64,000 nucleotides of DNA from Flectonema sp. DT1601 (taxonomy: Eukaryota; Euglenozoa; Diplonemea; Diplonemida; Diplonemidae), in the NCBI GenBank assembly GCA_964019425.1, contig OZ025803.1, forward strand, positions 795,001 to 859,000, read 5' to 3'. The translations under genes were made by a program, and so were the position numbers. Shown in pieces: positions 8,625 to 19,440 of the stretch; position 1 is the stretch's first letter; the number at the start of each line of letters is the position of its first letter. The notes below the pieces were generated by a model. It worked only from the letters and a program-made list of their open reading frames with translations. It was not told the origin of the DNA and did not search any database.

Positions 8625-10382
8625 CTAATAATTAACAACAATGGGATCAGGAGGACCATTCTCAATTAGTACCTTCAGTCTCATAACGTGAACATCATTG
8701 ACATTGTCAAAAACACTCAACTGTGGGGAACCACTTTGATGAGATTTCTTCGTCAACAGATCTGTTGCTATCCTGTTGAAGGCATCCCACTTGCCAGCCC
8801 CAGCCTGCTCCAACTGATACATCCATTCTGCCTCTTCAATATTGGCAGCTTTTGGAACTATTTCATAAAGTAAGTGAGTACTGCCATTGAAGAGAACAGT
8901 CTGAAGATGAACACGAACCTCTGCAGTGTGTTTGACTAGTCGGTAGATCCCTTCCTCAGCCAGTATTGAGGTGCCTGTTAGGTTACTAACCCTCTCAATG
9001 ACTCCAACGAACACAGAGAGCTTTCCAATAACGCTGTATCGCATCAACGTAGTGCTACCGAGATCTCCACAATACAATTTCCCAGACCCCAAACCAAAGT
9101 TTACTGACAGCTCGTTACTAGATGCTTCCTGGTATGGACCAACAATCGCACTGGTTGCCTGAACCATCGCACTGGCAGCGTCAACACACGACGGTGCATG
9201 AGTTCTGCCTCGCCCAAAATTCGCAAAAATTCGATCTCCCAGAAACAAGTCAATTGTTCCTCTGTGCTCTCTTATGATGTCAGATGAAGTTGAGACCAGA
9301 ACTGAGATGAGAGATTCGAATGATTTGTGTGAAGACTCCAAGACTTGGAATGAATTGCGAATGTTGCCAACCAGAAGCGATGCACAGAATGGTTCAAAAT
9401 AGCGACGAATAGAAAGCTGAGCATCAATGCTAGCATTATGACTGGAACCGTTCTTACTACCGAGGCTTTGTGAGTGTGATCCTAATGGACTTTGTTCAGA
9501 ATCAAAAGAATCGTCTTCCTCATCACAACAAGAGTTCTCCGGGAAGCACGACTGCGGCAAGTACGGTCGGTATGAACGAAGGTTGCATAATATTTGTTCA
9601 AACGCAACTTTCAAGTCACTCGGAATGGTTGCCCCCTCCAGCAGACGCGCAGCCTCATCCAAATCAAAGCGAGAGAGGGATCCAGCGATGAGATTAGCTG
9701 TTTCTATGGAAGACAGAATTCTAGTCTTTTCCTTGAGAACGGAAACAGCGAATCTTCGAGTACAAAAGAAGTCGACAAGAAAGATACACAACTGTGTCGA
9801 CAGCGTACCAACTGTGTTCCAGAAGGTTCGAGCACAAGGTAGCTTCTCGCAGTCGTATGCTTCACGGCGAGTAGCTTGACAGTTGTTCCCCAACTCGAGG
9901 TCAAGCATACCAAATCGAACATATTTCTCAGTAGATATTATAAACAACCATGTACAACAAACACCAACAGCAATATACGTACTCTCTGAAGGAGCTTCTA
10001 TTACTAACAACACGTCTATGAGAGGAATGAAGAGAGGCCAGGCAGGGCTCACCTGCATCATTGCAGAGTCAAGGTCACCCGCCAACACTATTAAGCAGTA
10101 GTAAGCACTAACTCCATTAAGGAGTCTATCTGTAACTTGCCATTTCAGTACACAGAGGATGAATAAAATGAATGATGCTAAGCTACTGAACATCATCATT
10201 GAGATCATTATGAAGGGTCTCCTAGCAGCTATTGATGAATAAAGCATGTTCCACGTCAGAATTAATCCCAATGAACACGTAACGATAGCGATCTGCTTCC
10301 TCTTTATTTGCAATGGACTGTCAGTCTCCTTGACAGCCATGTTAATGCAGCAGGAGAAACATTTCACTACACGATCTGTCAT
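8625..10382 (-). CDS. Membrane class III nucleotidyl-cyclase-like protein, copy 3 (585 residues)
   Basis: A chimeric paralogue. From about residue 218 (SVLKEKTRILSS) to the end it is nearly identical to copy 2, including the Asp-rich linker and the degenerate cyclase fold. The first 217 residues share the layout (KCFSCCINMAVKETDSPLQ, about six membrane segments, CDCEK/YDCEKLPC before the last segment) but only part of the sequence. The breakpoint is also visible in DNA near 9738. Catalytic replacements are as in copies 1 and 2. Its 5' flank (10383 on) is unrelated to the repeated spacer, so it may be controlled differently. It could sense a different input through its membrane half while sharing an output domain; that is inference. 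Confidence 0.88.
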   Translation of the reverse strand: MTDRVVKCFSCCINMAVKETDSPLQIKRKQIAIVTCSLGLILTWNMLYSSIAARRPFIMISMMMFSSLASFILFILCVLKWQVTDRLLNGVSAYYCLIVLAGDLDSAMMQVSPAWPLFIPLIDVLLVIEAPSESTYIAVGVCCTWLFIISTEKYVRFGMLDLELGNNCQATRREAYDCEKLPCARTFWNTVGTLSTQLCIFLVDFFCTRRFAVSVLKEKTRILSSIETANLIAGSLSRFDLDEAARLLEGATIPSDLKVAFEQILCNLRSYRPYLPQSCFPENSCCDEEDDSFDSEQSPLGSHSQSLGSKNGSSHNASIDAQLSIRRYFEPFCASLLVGNIRNSFQVLESSHKSFESLISVLVSTSSDIIREHRGTIDLFLGDRIFANFGRGRTHAPSCVDAASAMVQATSAIVGPYQEASSNELSVNFGLGSGKLYCGDLGSTTLMRYSVIGKLSVFVGVIERVSNLTGTSILAEEGIYRLVKHTAEVRVHLQTVLFNGSTHLLYEIVPKAANIEEAEWMYQLEQAGAGKWDAFNRIATDLLTKKSHQSGSPQLSVFDNVNDVHVMRLKVLIENGPPDPIVVNY

Positions 10383-10769
10383 GTTTCTCTCTTTTACTTA
10401 TTTTTTTTTTTTTTTTGATTTTCAACTATCAAACAATATGTAGTAAGACTGTTTTAAAGAAAAATAATCTAACGACACCAAACATCATCAATCAGGTTCC
10501 CAGTGTGGATCTCAAAAGACGCAAAAAAAACGAATTTTCCAATACACAAGCTCAGCAGATACACCTTTATTAAACATGAAAGCGGGAACAAAAAAAAAAT
10601 AATAATAATAAATGAACGACGAGAACCTTAATGGTTCACATGTTCAACTAACAAAAAAGAAATGCAGGTAATAAACTCAAGGAAAGACTGGGAAAAATAA
10701 AGCGACTTAAGTCAAAATGTAAATTTTAAATCAAAAACGCTGTATAAACTTGTAGTTTAAATTAGATTC
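10383..10769. other. Intergenic spacer between copies 3 and 4
   Basis: AT-rich, with a T run at 10401-10416 just upstream of copy 3 and A-rich stretches near 10590. It shows no similarity to the repeated spacers and no gene. Confidence 0.5.
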
Positions 10770-10952
<183 letters not shown>

Positions 10953-10966
10953 GCAATGTGCCTTGC

Positions 10967-12718
10967 CTAATAATTAACAATCATGGGATCAGGAGGACCA
11001 TCTTCAACTAATTCCTTCAGTCTCATAACATAAGTGTCATCACTATTAAAGTTGTCAAAAATGCCTTCCTGAGTTGAATAGAGTTGTTTGTCGCCTAATA
11101 ATACTTCTTTTGCTATTTTGTTGAAGGCATCCCACTTGCCAGCCCCAGCCTGCTCCATTTGATACATCCATTCTGCCTCTTTAATATTGGCAGCTTTTGG
11201 AACTATTTCATAAAGTAAGTGAGTACTGTCATTGAAGAGAACAGTCTGAAGATGAACACGAACCTCTGCAGTGTGTTTGACTAGTCGGTAGATCCCTTCC
11301 TCAGCCAGTATTGAGGTGCCTGTCAGGTTACTAACCCTCTCAATGACTCCAACGAACACAGAGAGCTTTCCAATAACGCTGTATCGCATCAACGTAGTGC
11401 TACCGAGATCTCCACAATACAATTTCCCAGACCCCAAACCAAAGTTTACTGACAGCTCGTTACCAGATGCTTCCTGGTATGGACCAACAATCGCACCAGC
11501 TGCTCGAACCATCGCAGTGGCAGCGTCAACACACGACGGAGCATGCTCCCCATGATATTTAGTTTTATTGAACCTCGCAAACATTCGATCTCCCAGAAAC
11601 AAGTCAATTGTTCCTCTGTGCTCTCTTATGATGTCAGACGAAGTTGAGACCAGAACTGAGATGAGAGATTCGAATGATTTGTGTGAAGACTCCAAGACTT
11701 GGAATGAATTGCGAATGTTGCCAACCAGAAGCGATGCGAAGAGGGACTCGAACTGGTGACGAATACCATTCTGCACACTAACAGCACTACGTGATGAACG
11801 AGTGGTGCTACTGGCACTGCTATCAGAGGATAATAAACTTACACCAACAGTGTTTTCAACAGGTTCTTCTTCTTCAGGGAAACACGACTGCGGCAAGTAC
11901 GGTCTGTATGAACACAGATTGCATAATATTTGTGCAAATGCTTCTCGCAAGTGTCCAGGAATAGTCGCATCGTCCAGCAACTCAGCAGCCCCATCCAAAT
12001 CAAAGCGAGAGAGGGATCCAGCGATGAGATTAGCTGTTTCTATGGAAGACAGAATTTGCTTTTTTTCATTGAGAACGGCTGTCGCGAACCCTCGAGTGCA
12101 GAAGAAGTCCAATAGGAATACAAAAAGCTGGATAGAAAGCACTCCGGCTGAATTCATGAATTCCCTAGCACAAGGTAGTTTATCACAATCATATGTTTCT
12201 CGACGGTGATGTTGATCATTGTTTTGCCATTCGAGATCGAACATCCCAATTCGCAAGAATTTCTCAATAGAAATAACAAACAACCAACTACAACAACAAC
12301 CCACCACGAAATACGTAGTTATCGAAGGCGCTTCAAGTACAAGCAATATATCAATAAGAGGAACGAATAGAGGCCAAATAGGGTTTTCCTGCATGATTGA
12401 GGAATCATAGTCTCCAATCATCAACGCTAAACAGTAAGATCCACAGATCCGGTTAAGAAACCTATCCGTGGGTTGCCAACGTAATACACAAAGGACAAAC
12501 GTCAAGTATACCGTTTGAGCATAAAATACAAGCATTGACAACACGATGAATGGTCTTTTCCTCACCAGTGCAGCCAGAAACACGTTTGAAGTCATAAATA
12601 TCCCAAAGAAACTCGCTATTATTAGTAATCTTTTTCTCTTTATCATCAATGGGCTGTCGGTATCTTTGACAGCCCTGTCAATGCAGCAGGAGAACAATTT
12701 TACTACTCGTGCATTCAT
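10967..12718 (-). CDS. Membrane class III nucleotidyl-cyclase-like protein, copy 4 (583 residues)
   Basis: The most diverged member. The membrane half (residues 1-215), the linker after CSYRPYLPQSCFPEEEEP, and the last 45 residues differ clearly from copies 1-3. However, the DNA for the core of the cyclase fold (about 11165-11520 and 11580-11745) is almost identical to copy 1. Such islands of identity inside a diverged gene point to gene conversion. The same replacements are present: GNIRNS for the first metal site and VIGKLSVFVGVIERV for the purine/transition-state block. A small insertion (NKTKYHGEHAPS) follows the GDRMFARF strand. The gene ends in VNY and TAG like the others. Likely plasma-membrane receptor-like protein; ligand unknown. 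Confidence 0.87.
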   Translation of the reverse strand: MNARVVKLFSCCIDRAVKDTDSPLMIKRKRLLIIASFFGIFMTSNVFLAALVRKRPFIVLSMLVFYAQTVYLTFVLCVLRWQPTDRFLNRICGSYCLALMIGDYDSSIMQENPIWPLFVPLIDILLVLEAPSITTYFVVGCCCSWLFVISIEKFLRIGMFDLEWQNNDQHHRRETYDCDKLPCAREFMNSAGVLSIQLFVFLLDFFCTRGFATAVLNEKKQILSSIETANLIAGSLSRFDLDGAAELLDDATIPGHLREAFAQILCNLCSYRPYLPQSCFPEEEEPVENTVGVSLLSSDSSASSTTRSSRSAVSVQNGIRHQFESLFASLLVGNIRNSFQVLESSHKSFESLISVLVSTSSDIIREHRGTIDLFLGDRMFARFNKTKYHGEHAPSCVDAATAMVRAAGAIVGPYQEASGNELSVNFGLGSGKLYCGDLGSTTLMRYSVIGKLSVFVGVIERVSNLTGTSILAEEGIYRLVKHTAEVRVHLQTVLFNDSTHLLYEIVPKAANIKEAEWMYQMEQAGAGKWDAFNKIAKEVLLGDKQLYSTQEGIFDNFNSDDTYVMRLKELVEDGPPDPMIVNY

Positions 12719-13447
12719 TGCATTGAGAAATTTATATTTTCGTTATTCTGAAAACAGAGTTTGATTTTTAATTTTCTTTTTTTAAAAAAAAGAACCCAAT
12801 GCGCTGTTACCAGGTGTTATTAAAGTGATTTATTTGTATCAAATAGTTGATGTCTGTGTTGGGTTACCTGTTTAGAAAATTAACGAATTAAAACTATTAC
12901 CAATGCAGCTGTGAAACGCAGTGCTACTCCCCCATCATGGGGAAATTTTAAAAAAAATAGCTAGTGGATGACAAGTAAATGTCTAAAACGATGATGTTAA
13001 TGTTTTATTAATTATAAATAAAAAAATAAAAAAAACTGCAACAGTCTGAAGTCGGAGATAGACAGCGCAGGTAAACCACTAGAAGCATATTGCTAACTAT
13101 AGTCTCTCAGTTAATTATTATTATTTTTTTTTTTTAATCTTTTTTTTCACCAAGACCCGAATCTAAAACAAGAAAAGGTCGAAAATACTTTATTGCCGCT
13201 GTATAAAACAAGAGGCTGGCAACAAGATAAATGAAGGCTAGGGGGAAACTTCATATAAACCAACTTAAAAGTTGGATTAAAAAGGTAACTATTCCAACGT
13301 GTGTTTTGTAGTTGCGTGATACTCTCATTGCTCAGTAGCAAGAGAATCGTAGCAGCAATACTTAACTCGTCACTAACACGCAATAAAACAAAAGCGTTGA
13401 AGAAAAAAATGTAATCTGTCAAGTTTGCCGATTTTTTTTTTTTTTTT
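12719..13447. other. Intergenic, low complexity
   Basis: Upstream region of copy 4. It contains A and T runs (12780, 13122-13146, 13432-13447), a GC-rich palindrome CCCCATCATGGGG near 12931, and no supported gene. The long T run at 13432-13447 abuts the inverted-repeat element and may be part of its target site. Confidence 0.5.
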
Positions 13448-13494
13448 GGGAAAACCTCTAATTCAACAAAAATAGTTTGCGAAATCGCCAACTC
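13448..13494 (+). repeat. Left terminal inverted repeat
   Basis: 47 bp; its reverse complement matches 14377-14423 at 45 of 47 positions. It lies directly after a 16-base T run. Confidence 0.9.
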
Positions 13495-13622
13495 CCTACA
13501 AAAAAAAGTTGTCTACCAGGACTCGAACTTGACCCAAAATTTTGGCTTGCGGCGGGTTTTTTGTTTTTTAGCCTACCAAGCTGGGAAGAGGGCAAGGGGG
13601 GTTGCCCTCCCCCCCAACCCCC

Positions 13623-13950
13623 AATGAGATTCCTTCCGTCCCTACCTACTATCTGGCGAAACAGCAGTCAAGGGAACGGACTTGAAACCGTCAGCGGGGA
13701 AAGAAGACCCTGTTGAGTTTGACTCTAGTCTGACTTTGTGCAGTGACATAGGGGGTGTAGTTATAGGTGGGAGGTTTACCAACAATGAAATACCACTACT
13801 CTTATCGTCGCTTTACTTATCCAATGATGGGGGAACGGCAGCTGCCTTCGGAGGTTAGGGTCCTTTCGGACTCGTGGCTTTTCCGATTCCAGCGACAAAC
13901 GGGCTTCGGCTCGTGACCCCTCGTTTGGAGACGCCAGTCATGTCTGGGAG
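13623..13950 (+). rRNA. Fragment of large-subunit (28S) rRNA
   Basis: The stretch is recognisable as conserved LSU rRNA, starting with GAGATTCC..GTCCCTACCTACTATC..GCGAAAC, then AAGGGAACGG, CAGCGGGGAAAGAAGACCC, TGTTGAG.TTGACTCTAGTCTG, GACAT..GGTGTAG and GTGGGAGG...TGAAATACCACTACTC. In full-length LSU these follow in this order just downstream of the region where R2 and R1 retrotransposons insert. After a variable helix the match fades near GACGCCAGTCATGTCTGGGAG (about 13950), and the next universal block (TTTGACTGGGGCGG) is missing. It is therefore an isolated piece, not an rDNA unit. It could be a dead insert or, less likely, one coding piece of a fragmented LSU. Confidence 0.85.
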
Positions 13951-14024
13951 GGCCACATTGATGAAGGCTTCTGAGTCACGAAACCTAAAGCGATGATGAG
14001 GATCGTTAAGCCACATTTCTAAAG

Positions 14025-14080
14025 GTCAGGCTTTTACTAACGTGAGAATTTCTGTTCTCGATGGTTCGAATATGCCTGAC
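14025..14080 (+). other. tRNA-like stem with B-box-like sequence
   Basis: A perfect 7-bp stem GTCAGGC/GCCTGAC closes 56 nt holding an inner 5-bp hairpin (GAGAA/TTCTC) and GGTTCGAATAT, close to the pol III B box. It is too short for a normal tRNA and has no clear D arm, so it may be a tRNA-derived remnant or chance. Confidence 0.25.
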
Positions 14081-14376
14081 AAAAATTACCTAATTTGGAA
14101 TGCTGCTTGAAGTCTGGTGAATTTTGGTTGGAGGTCTTAGTCTCACTGGTGAACTGCACAGTAACATTTTAAAGTGATCGATCACACGAGGGGTCTTGGT
14201 GATTTATCTATGTTTTGGTCACATTTTCCGTCATTACGAAAAAGAGAAAAAAGGATGTCACGGCGAGACCTCTGGGTCATCATTCGGCGGTCATAACCAG
14301 TAAACCACCGGAGCTCAGAAAATTCTGAATTTTTCCCCGTCATGTTGGGTTGTTTCGAGCGGTTAATTTTTGTGAT

Positions 14377-14423
14377 GAGTTGGCGATTTCGCAAACTATT
14401 TTTGTGGAATTAGGGGTTTTCCC
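14377..14423 (-). repeat. Right terminal inverted repeat
   Basis: Partner of 13448-13494, with two mismatches in 47. It is followed by 13 T. Confidence 0.9.
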
Positions 14424-14802
14424 TTTTTTTTTTTTTGAAAATCCCAAAGACATGCACGAGCAAGAAAAATGAGGAATTATTCATCGGTTTACGCAGAAGG
14501 CAAAAAGAAAAAAAATGTGCTGAAAAAATATTAGCGAGAAGATAATTATTTTCTCAGGAATATCAAATTTAAATTTTCGCAAAATTGTATCTTTTGAGAC
14601 AGGGAAATAAAAGAGTTCCTTTCAATTAAGAAAACGCGTCTTTGTTCATCATCAGAAGTGAGAGTTATTCTTATTCGCTATAGTTAGTCAATGAAGGAAA
14701 CAAGCAAGAATAACTGACCTAATAGAATTACAAAGCGAAAAAACTAATTTAAAAAAAGAAAAAAAACAAGAGAGAGGAATAGTAACCAAGGTGTAAGTAA
14801 TG
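14424..14802. other. Intergenic, no gene seen
   Basis: AT-rich with A runs, downstream of the TmpA-like gene (its 3' UTR side). No RNA gene recognised. Confidence 0.5.
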
Positions 14803-16410
14803 TTAGTGGTCCCAATTAGAACCAAAGCAAACAATGTTTAGATTATTGCAGTACATTTTAATTTCAGTCGTGAAGGTTGGATTCGCCATTACGAAGATAG
14901 CTTCAACACCTGAAGGGATTTCGTTCATAATTTCCTTTACAGAAGGTCGTTTTTTGGATGTGTCAAATGACGTGTACGGTGTTCCAGATTTCACAGCAAA
15001 CGTTGAAATTGGATCGACTGGTTGTGTCATGTTGTTAATCCAAATTATCTTTCGAACATGCGACTGTCCAAACAACGCCAACGAAGGAGCAATACCAGCA
15101 CCAGTACCGATACATGCAACACCACTAAACGCACGTGAAGAATACATATAAGATGGTATTGGTTTTTTACTGTAGAATGAAAACAAAGAGCTTGCATCCG
15201 TGCAGCTCTGTACTAACTTTTCAGTCCAGTCACCCGCAGCTGCAACTAAACACATACTGCCTACCCTACCATAGATGTTTGGACAGATAGCAAACGTGTG
15301 CCATTCTTTCCTATCACGACTGAGTTTTATTAATTTTCCTGGACCGGGATATGCGATCAGCGGGAGTTCAACAACAGCAAGCCTAGTATTGAATTTGGTG
15401 AGTAGGTGGGCATTCGCATCCAACTTAACCATCGTAAGCGATGACGTTATCTGTGCAGTAAAACCAACACCACAAAGACTAATAAATATAATTTTTGAAG
15501 TCAGACTACGAGACATAACGACACAGTCTGATAGAAATAGTATAAGAAGTATCCAAGGAAGTATGCGATGAACGTAATCAAACAAATTGTGATGAGTTAG
15601 ACGGAGAAACTTCATTCCAGTACAAGCCATTACTAATAAACAAATAATAGAAGAAGTTCGAAGACACCATTCTACTGATAATATTGTGAACTCTTCTTCT
15701 ACTACTCCAGATATAACTGAAGCAAGGCACCAACCCAGACAACACATCCCTGCTGCTGCATGAATACCTCCCGTGTTGTGAGTGAGGCGGTGATACAATT
15801 CTCTTCTTGTTGTTCGAACTAAAGTCCACATTAGGAAGTTTGCGAAATACTCATTCCGCGTTATTATCGCAGTTATGAAGTTGAAGAGCGATAATCCAAA
15901 TGTCGAAGTCTCAACCGACCAACTGTTTGACAAACCAGCTGCAGTAGCAGTAGTGATGTTTATAAAGATCCACAGTAACATCATCACAACAAAGAAATTG
16001 GTTTTACTCTTCTCTGGTGTCTTTGATGTCCTATCGACTCCCACAGGGATGTTGATTGCCGTTTCTTTCAACTGAATTGATGGAATAGCAGTGGGATGAC
16101 TGCTGACATCCCAGTGACTTAGCTTCACATCTCCCCAACTGCAAGGATCTCTGATGCCAAAAGAATTTAATTTTATATCTCCTGTTCTATAACCAGAAAT
16201 CATCTGTAAACTATCCATGTGATACATTTCAGGTGGTCCCGCTGCTGGAAGAGCTTTCAGAGGGACATTGCGTGGGGAGATCATTCCATTCATGAAGAGG
16301 GTAAGAAATACCTGTAGGAAGTAAGAATAACAGTTATGTATGATAAGAAGAAGCTGACCAACATATAGAAACATACGTGTTCCCTGTTTGACAATGAATA
16401 CTGATGTCAA
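14803..16410 (-). CDS. TmpA/ferric-reductase-like membrane protein (up to 535 residues)
   Basis: After an N-terminal soluble part there are about five to six membrane segments (about 135-330). They include a His-containing stretch (HRLTHNTGGIHAAAGMCCLGW) and HHNLFDYVHRILPW, which resemble the fungal TmpA / adenylate-forming-reductase-linked membrane family. The C-terminal 190 residues look like a ferredoxin-reductase-type NAD(P)/FAD unit: PYGPGKLI-like strand, then GVACIGTGAGIAPSLALFG (nucleotide loop) and IIWINNMTQP. Its likely role is membrane electron transfer, with substrate unknown. The start is uncertain: the first hydrophobic stretch overlaps a possible intron (GTATGT at about 16374 to CTACAG at about 16310), and the Met in FMNGMISPRN is an alternative start. 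Stop is TAA. Confidence 0.72.
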   Translation of the reverse strand: MTSVFIVKQGTRMFLYVGQLLLIIHNCYSYFLQVFLTLFMNGMISPRNVPLKALPAAGPPEMYHMDSLQMISGYRTGDIKLNSFGIRDPCSWGDVKLSHWDVSSHPTAIPSIQLKETAINIPVGVDRTSKTPEKSKTNFFVVMMLLWIFINITTATAAGLSNSWSVETSTFGLSLFNFITAIITRNEYFANFLMWTLVRTTRRELYHRLTHNTGGIHAAAGMCCLGWCLASVISGVVEEEFTILSVEWCLRTSSIICLLVMACTGMKFLRLTHHNLFDYVHRILPWILLILFLSDCVVMSRSLTSKIIFISLCGVGFTAQITSSLTMVKLDANAHLLTKFNTRLAVVELPLIAYPGPGKLIKLSRDRKEWHTFAICPNIYGRVGSMCLVAAAGDWTEKLVQSCTDASSLFSFYSKKPIPSYMYSSRAFSGVACIGTGAGIAPSLALFGQSHVRKIIWINNMTQPVDPISTFAVKSGTPYTSFDTSKKRPSVKEIMNEIPSGVEAIFVMANPTFTTEIKMYCNNLNIVCFGSNWDH

Positions 16411-19400
16411 ATAATATTCTTTTTCTCGGTTCTTGTTAGTCGGAATAGCTGCTTGATTTAGAATATGAAAAAAATTGCGTCAGGTTTTTGATATTTCTTG
16501 GCTTGTGGCCTTTTTTTTTCTTTTTTTTTTTTTTTTTTCTATTTGACCATGCGACGAAAACACAACAGATGAAACTGAAACTAGATAGTATTTTGTAATG
16601 CAGCAGTTATCATAAATATAAACAATAATGGGGACATCAATTATAATGGTTAGGTTCGGGCTTAGACCATACTCTTTACCCAGTCCTCTACAATTCTATT
16701 GAATACCGTATCTTCTCAGTAGTAGTAGCTTCTCTTTAAGTCTTATTCCTATGGCATCTGCTATTGATACAGAGTGATGTAAATCAGGGGGTGGGGGGGG
16801 GGCTCGGATAAAGATATCAAGGTTAACGGGGGACGAAATCAATAGAAGTGAATAAAGTGACAACACATTTCGATTAATTTCGTGTTCCTTCAGACCATGA
16901 CAACAAACTGTTAGGTTTGTCTATTTCTTTCATCTCGAGATCAGTAGAAAAGGATGCATAGAAAGAAGGGTGATCCACCTTACGAATATAAATCAAAGTT
17001 TTGAATTAAGAGTTCCCTTGTTAGAAGAAACGGCGAATTTTCTTATGGAATATGAAGTTTTCTTGAATTCCTTTTTTTTAAGTCACTCACTCGTTTATCA
17101 AACAAACCAACTTACTAAGGGATTCTGACAAGACTTCGTTTTTTTTATCATTTTGTGAAAAACAACCTTGATCACATACCATAGTCAGATGGGATGTATA
17201 GACTAAATACTATGACACTACAAACACGAATTGGGTTCGATACTGTGATCAGATAACTGATCAAGAATCCAACACACAAGACAGATAATAAAAGGTGAGT
17301 TGAGTGAACCACAGAGGGAGGAGGCTAAAAAAAAAAAACACCAACTGCATTTTGTATCATATCAACATTAAAAAAAACGATAATTTAGCTAATCTGTTAA
17401 GGATACAGTAAACCATGGTGGTGCTTAACTTAGCCTTTTTTAAAGTAACCATTAGGTTTTTTAGGGTAATCCATATTTTGTCTATTCTCTCATCATCAGC
17501 ATGGTGTAGAAGTAAGTCGCTGAATCACCCCCCCAGCTAGCAATTCTGAAATGGAGTTACTTTTTTGATTATATTATTGTAATAAAAAAAAAAAAAAAAT
17601 TCTTCGGTTGTTCGTGCAGAAGGGGGGCGAAAACTCCGACAATAACAACTTTTAGGTATACAAAACTAATATGAAGTTCTTAACTGAAAAAGTATTTGTA
17701 GTTAAATACAGAAAAAACGTTTAGAAAAGAGAAAAAACAAAAAAACGAAAATATCGTACAATGCATTCTTAATCTCAAAAGGAACAACAATTTCCCCGAC
17801 AATCTTGACTGTCAGCGGCAGCGTAGTAAATGACTGCAAATAAATAAATAATACCACTGGAGGCCGTGAACATAGTTGAGCGCCACTTGCCTATGCTACC
17901 GGAACAGCTTTTTTTATAAAACTCATGAGTACTTAATTAATAATTATATAATCTTGAAAATCTAACAATAGAAAAAGACGAACACCAGGAAGGGGGGGAA
18001 CGGCTCTTTGTCAATAGCCGTATATACTGGTAATTCGTAGGGGAAAGATAGAAAAAAGTAAACCCACAGTGATAATTCAACCCACACCGTGGAAGCATAG
18101 GGCAAACAATAGAAACATTGTAATAACACGAAATGACTAACAAGACTTGTTGTCTTCATAGAGTAGTTCTTAGATAATATTTTTTTTAAAAAAAAAAAAA
18201 AAAAAAAAATTGGCTTCACGTTCCTATCCACCTGTTGCATGACCAGACAAGAATCTCTGTTCTTCACTGTGAGGCATCATAAAGTAACAAGTGTTGCATT
18301 CGATCTCCTAGTAAACAGGTCAACAAAAAAAGCAGATGGCAGGATTTAACAAATAAAACAAACAAAAAAAAAAAAAATACACGGAGTGATGCGATGTAAA
18401 CACGCAATAATAATAAAATGTAAATAGAGACTACTATATTCCGTAAAGGAAAGATTCATAACTCTATTCTGAAATATGAACTGAAGGCGATCACAGCTGA
18501 GGGGACTCTAGTTGATCGACCTCAAACGTTTGAGAAATAAAAGAAAAGTTAATACTCTTCCAAAACAAGTAATGAATCTCGTCTTCTTACCATAAAATGA
18601 AAAGTTGTTTTAAGAACTAATTTTCCATAGCTGAAAAAGAAAAGGAAAATTTCTGTTTAAGCGCATCTGGTAGGTTAGTTACGCTGCCATAATTCTCTTT
18701 TCACTGAACAGCAGGTTTGCAGGTACACAAACCAAAGAGTATCTCGGAGGAGCCAGAGGGGTTAACAGTTTGAGCATCATGTTTTGGACCAGAGCTGATC
18801 TATTGCACAACATGACAGGGTTGACTACGAGTGAATCTTCTGATGTGTTGAATCAACTCTTCGAAATTCCCAACGTGGCAATGAATTACATTAAATACAG
18901 TACGCTCCACATGCACTACCATTGCAGTTTTTTGGAAACGCCTTCAGAAGAAGACAAAGGTAGGGGAAAAAAAACATGATTGTTCAATTTTCTGATATAC
19001 GATAGGGAAAAAAAACTATTCAGATTAGCCTTATATTTCGTTGAACGCAGACAGAATGCTGTCGCACGGGGAAAATAAATCATGACCATAAGAAATAGCG
19101 GCTTTCAATCTGAATAGTTTCTTCCCCGGCTACGGTACGCAGAAAAAAAAAAAGAAGAAAAAAGCACAAAAGGAAGCCCTCTTGCAGTACATTTGTCACA
19201 AAAACGTTGGAATAAAAAAAACTAACCTGCCTAAGTAGCAACAAACCATCACTCGAAAGTACAACAACAATAAACACGCGTAGTATTCATCTTAATCGCC
19301 AGCTATCAGTTGGGAATCTGTGCGGAATTAAAAACAACACAACATGGAAAGTTAACCAAGGAGATACTAAATTACTATAAATCACGTTGTTATGGCTGCT

Positions 19401-19440
19401 TGAATGAGTAGCAGGAAAACATCACAACCATAAAGTATCA
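16411..19440. other. 3-kb intergenic region, no convincing gene
   Basis: The region between the TmpA-like gene and CLC is rich in homopolymers (T run 16513-16539, A run 17583-17599, A run 18187-18209). A 69-codon plus-strand frame at 18770-18979 is the most protein-like piece and ends near a GTAGGG. It has no recognisable motif and is the only plus-strand candidate here, so I do not call it. No tRNA or rRNA was recognised. The right part should be the 3' UTR of CLC. Confidence 0.5.

Larger units (their letters stand above)
4412..9735 (-). repeat. About 2.04-kb tandem repeat: cyclase-like gene plus spacer
   Basis: The same 3' flank (starting AATCGTGTAAATGACAT) occurs at 4412, 6477 and 8521, giving periods of 2065 and 2044 bp. 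Units at 4412-6476 and 6477-8520 are near identical over gene and 5' flank, apart from indels in the linker and several membrane-segment changes. The third unit matches only up to about 9735. Beyond that, the N-terminal half of the third gene diverges sharply and the shared 5' flank is missing. This is direct evidence of recent duplication and sequence exchange. Confidence 0.92.
13448..14423. mobile_element. 976-bp element with 47-bp terminal inverted repeats carrying an LSU rRNA segment
   Basis: The ends are inverted repeats 13448-13494 and 14377-14423 with 45 of 47 matches (outermost bases GGGAAAACC). Both ends abut T runs (16 T on the left, 13 T on the right), so a poly-T target duplication is possible but cannot be proved. 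Inside are a plus-strand segment of large-subunit rRNA (13623 to about 13950), a GC-rich stretch, and a short stem with a B-box-like GGTTCGAAT near 14065. No transposase frame exists, so it would be a non-autonomous, MITE- or foldback-like element. An alternative is an inverted duplication made by repair that trapped rDNA. Confidence 0.65.

Noticed and set aside
13500-13560. B-box-like sequence on the minus strand (GTTCGAGTCC) suggesting a tRNA
   Set aside because: Flanking bases do not form a T stem or acceptor stem; at most a degraded tRNA-derived piece in the element.
18770-18979. Plus-strand 69-codon frame as a gene
   Set aside because: No motif, no homologous look and opposite strand to every supported gene; kept only as a note.
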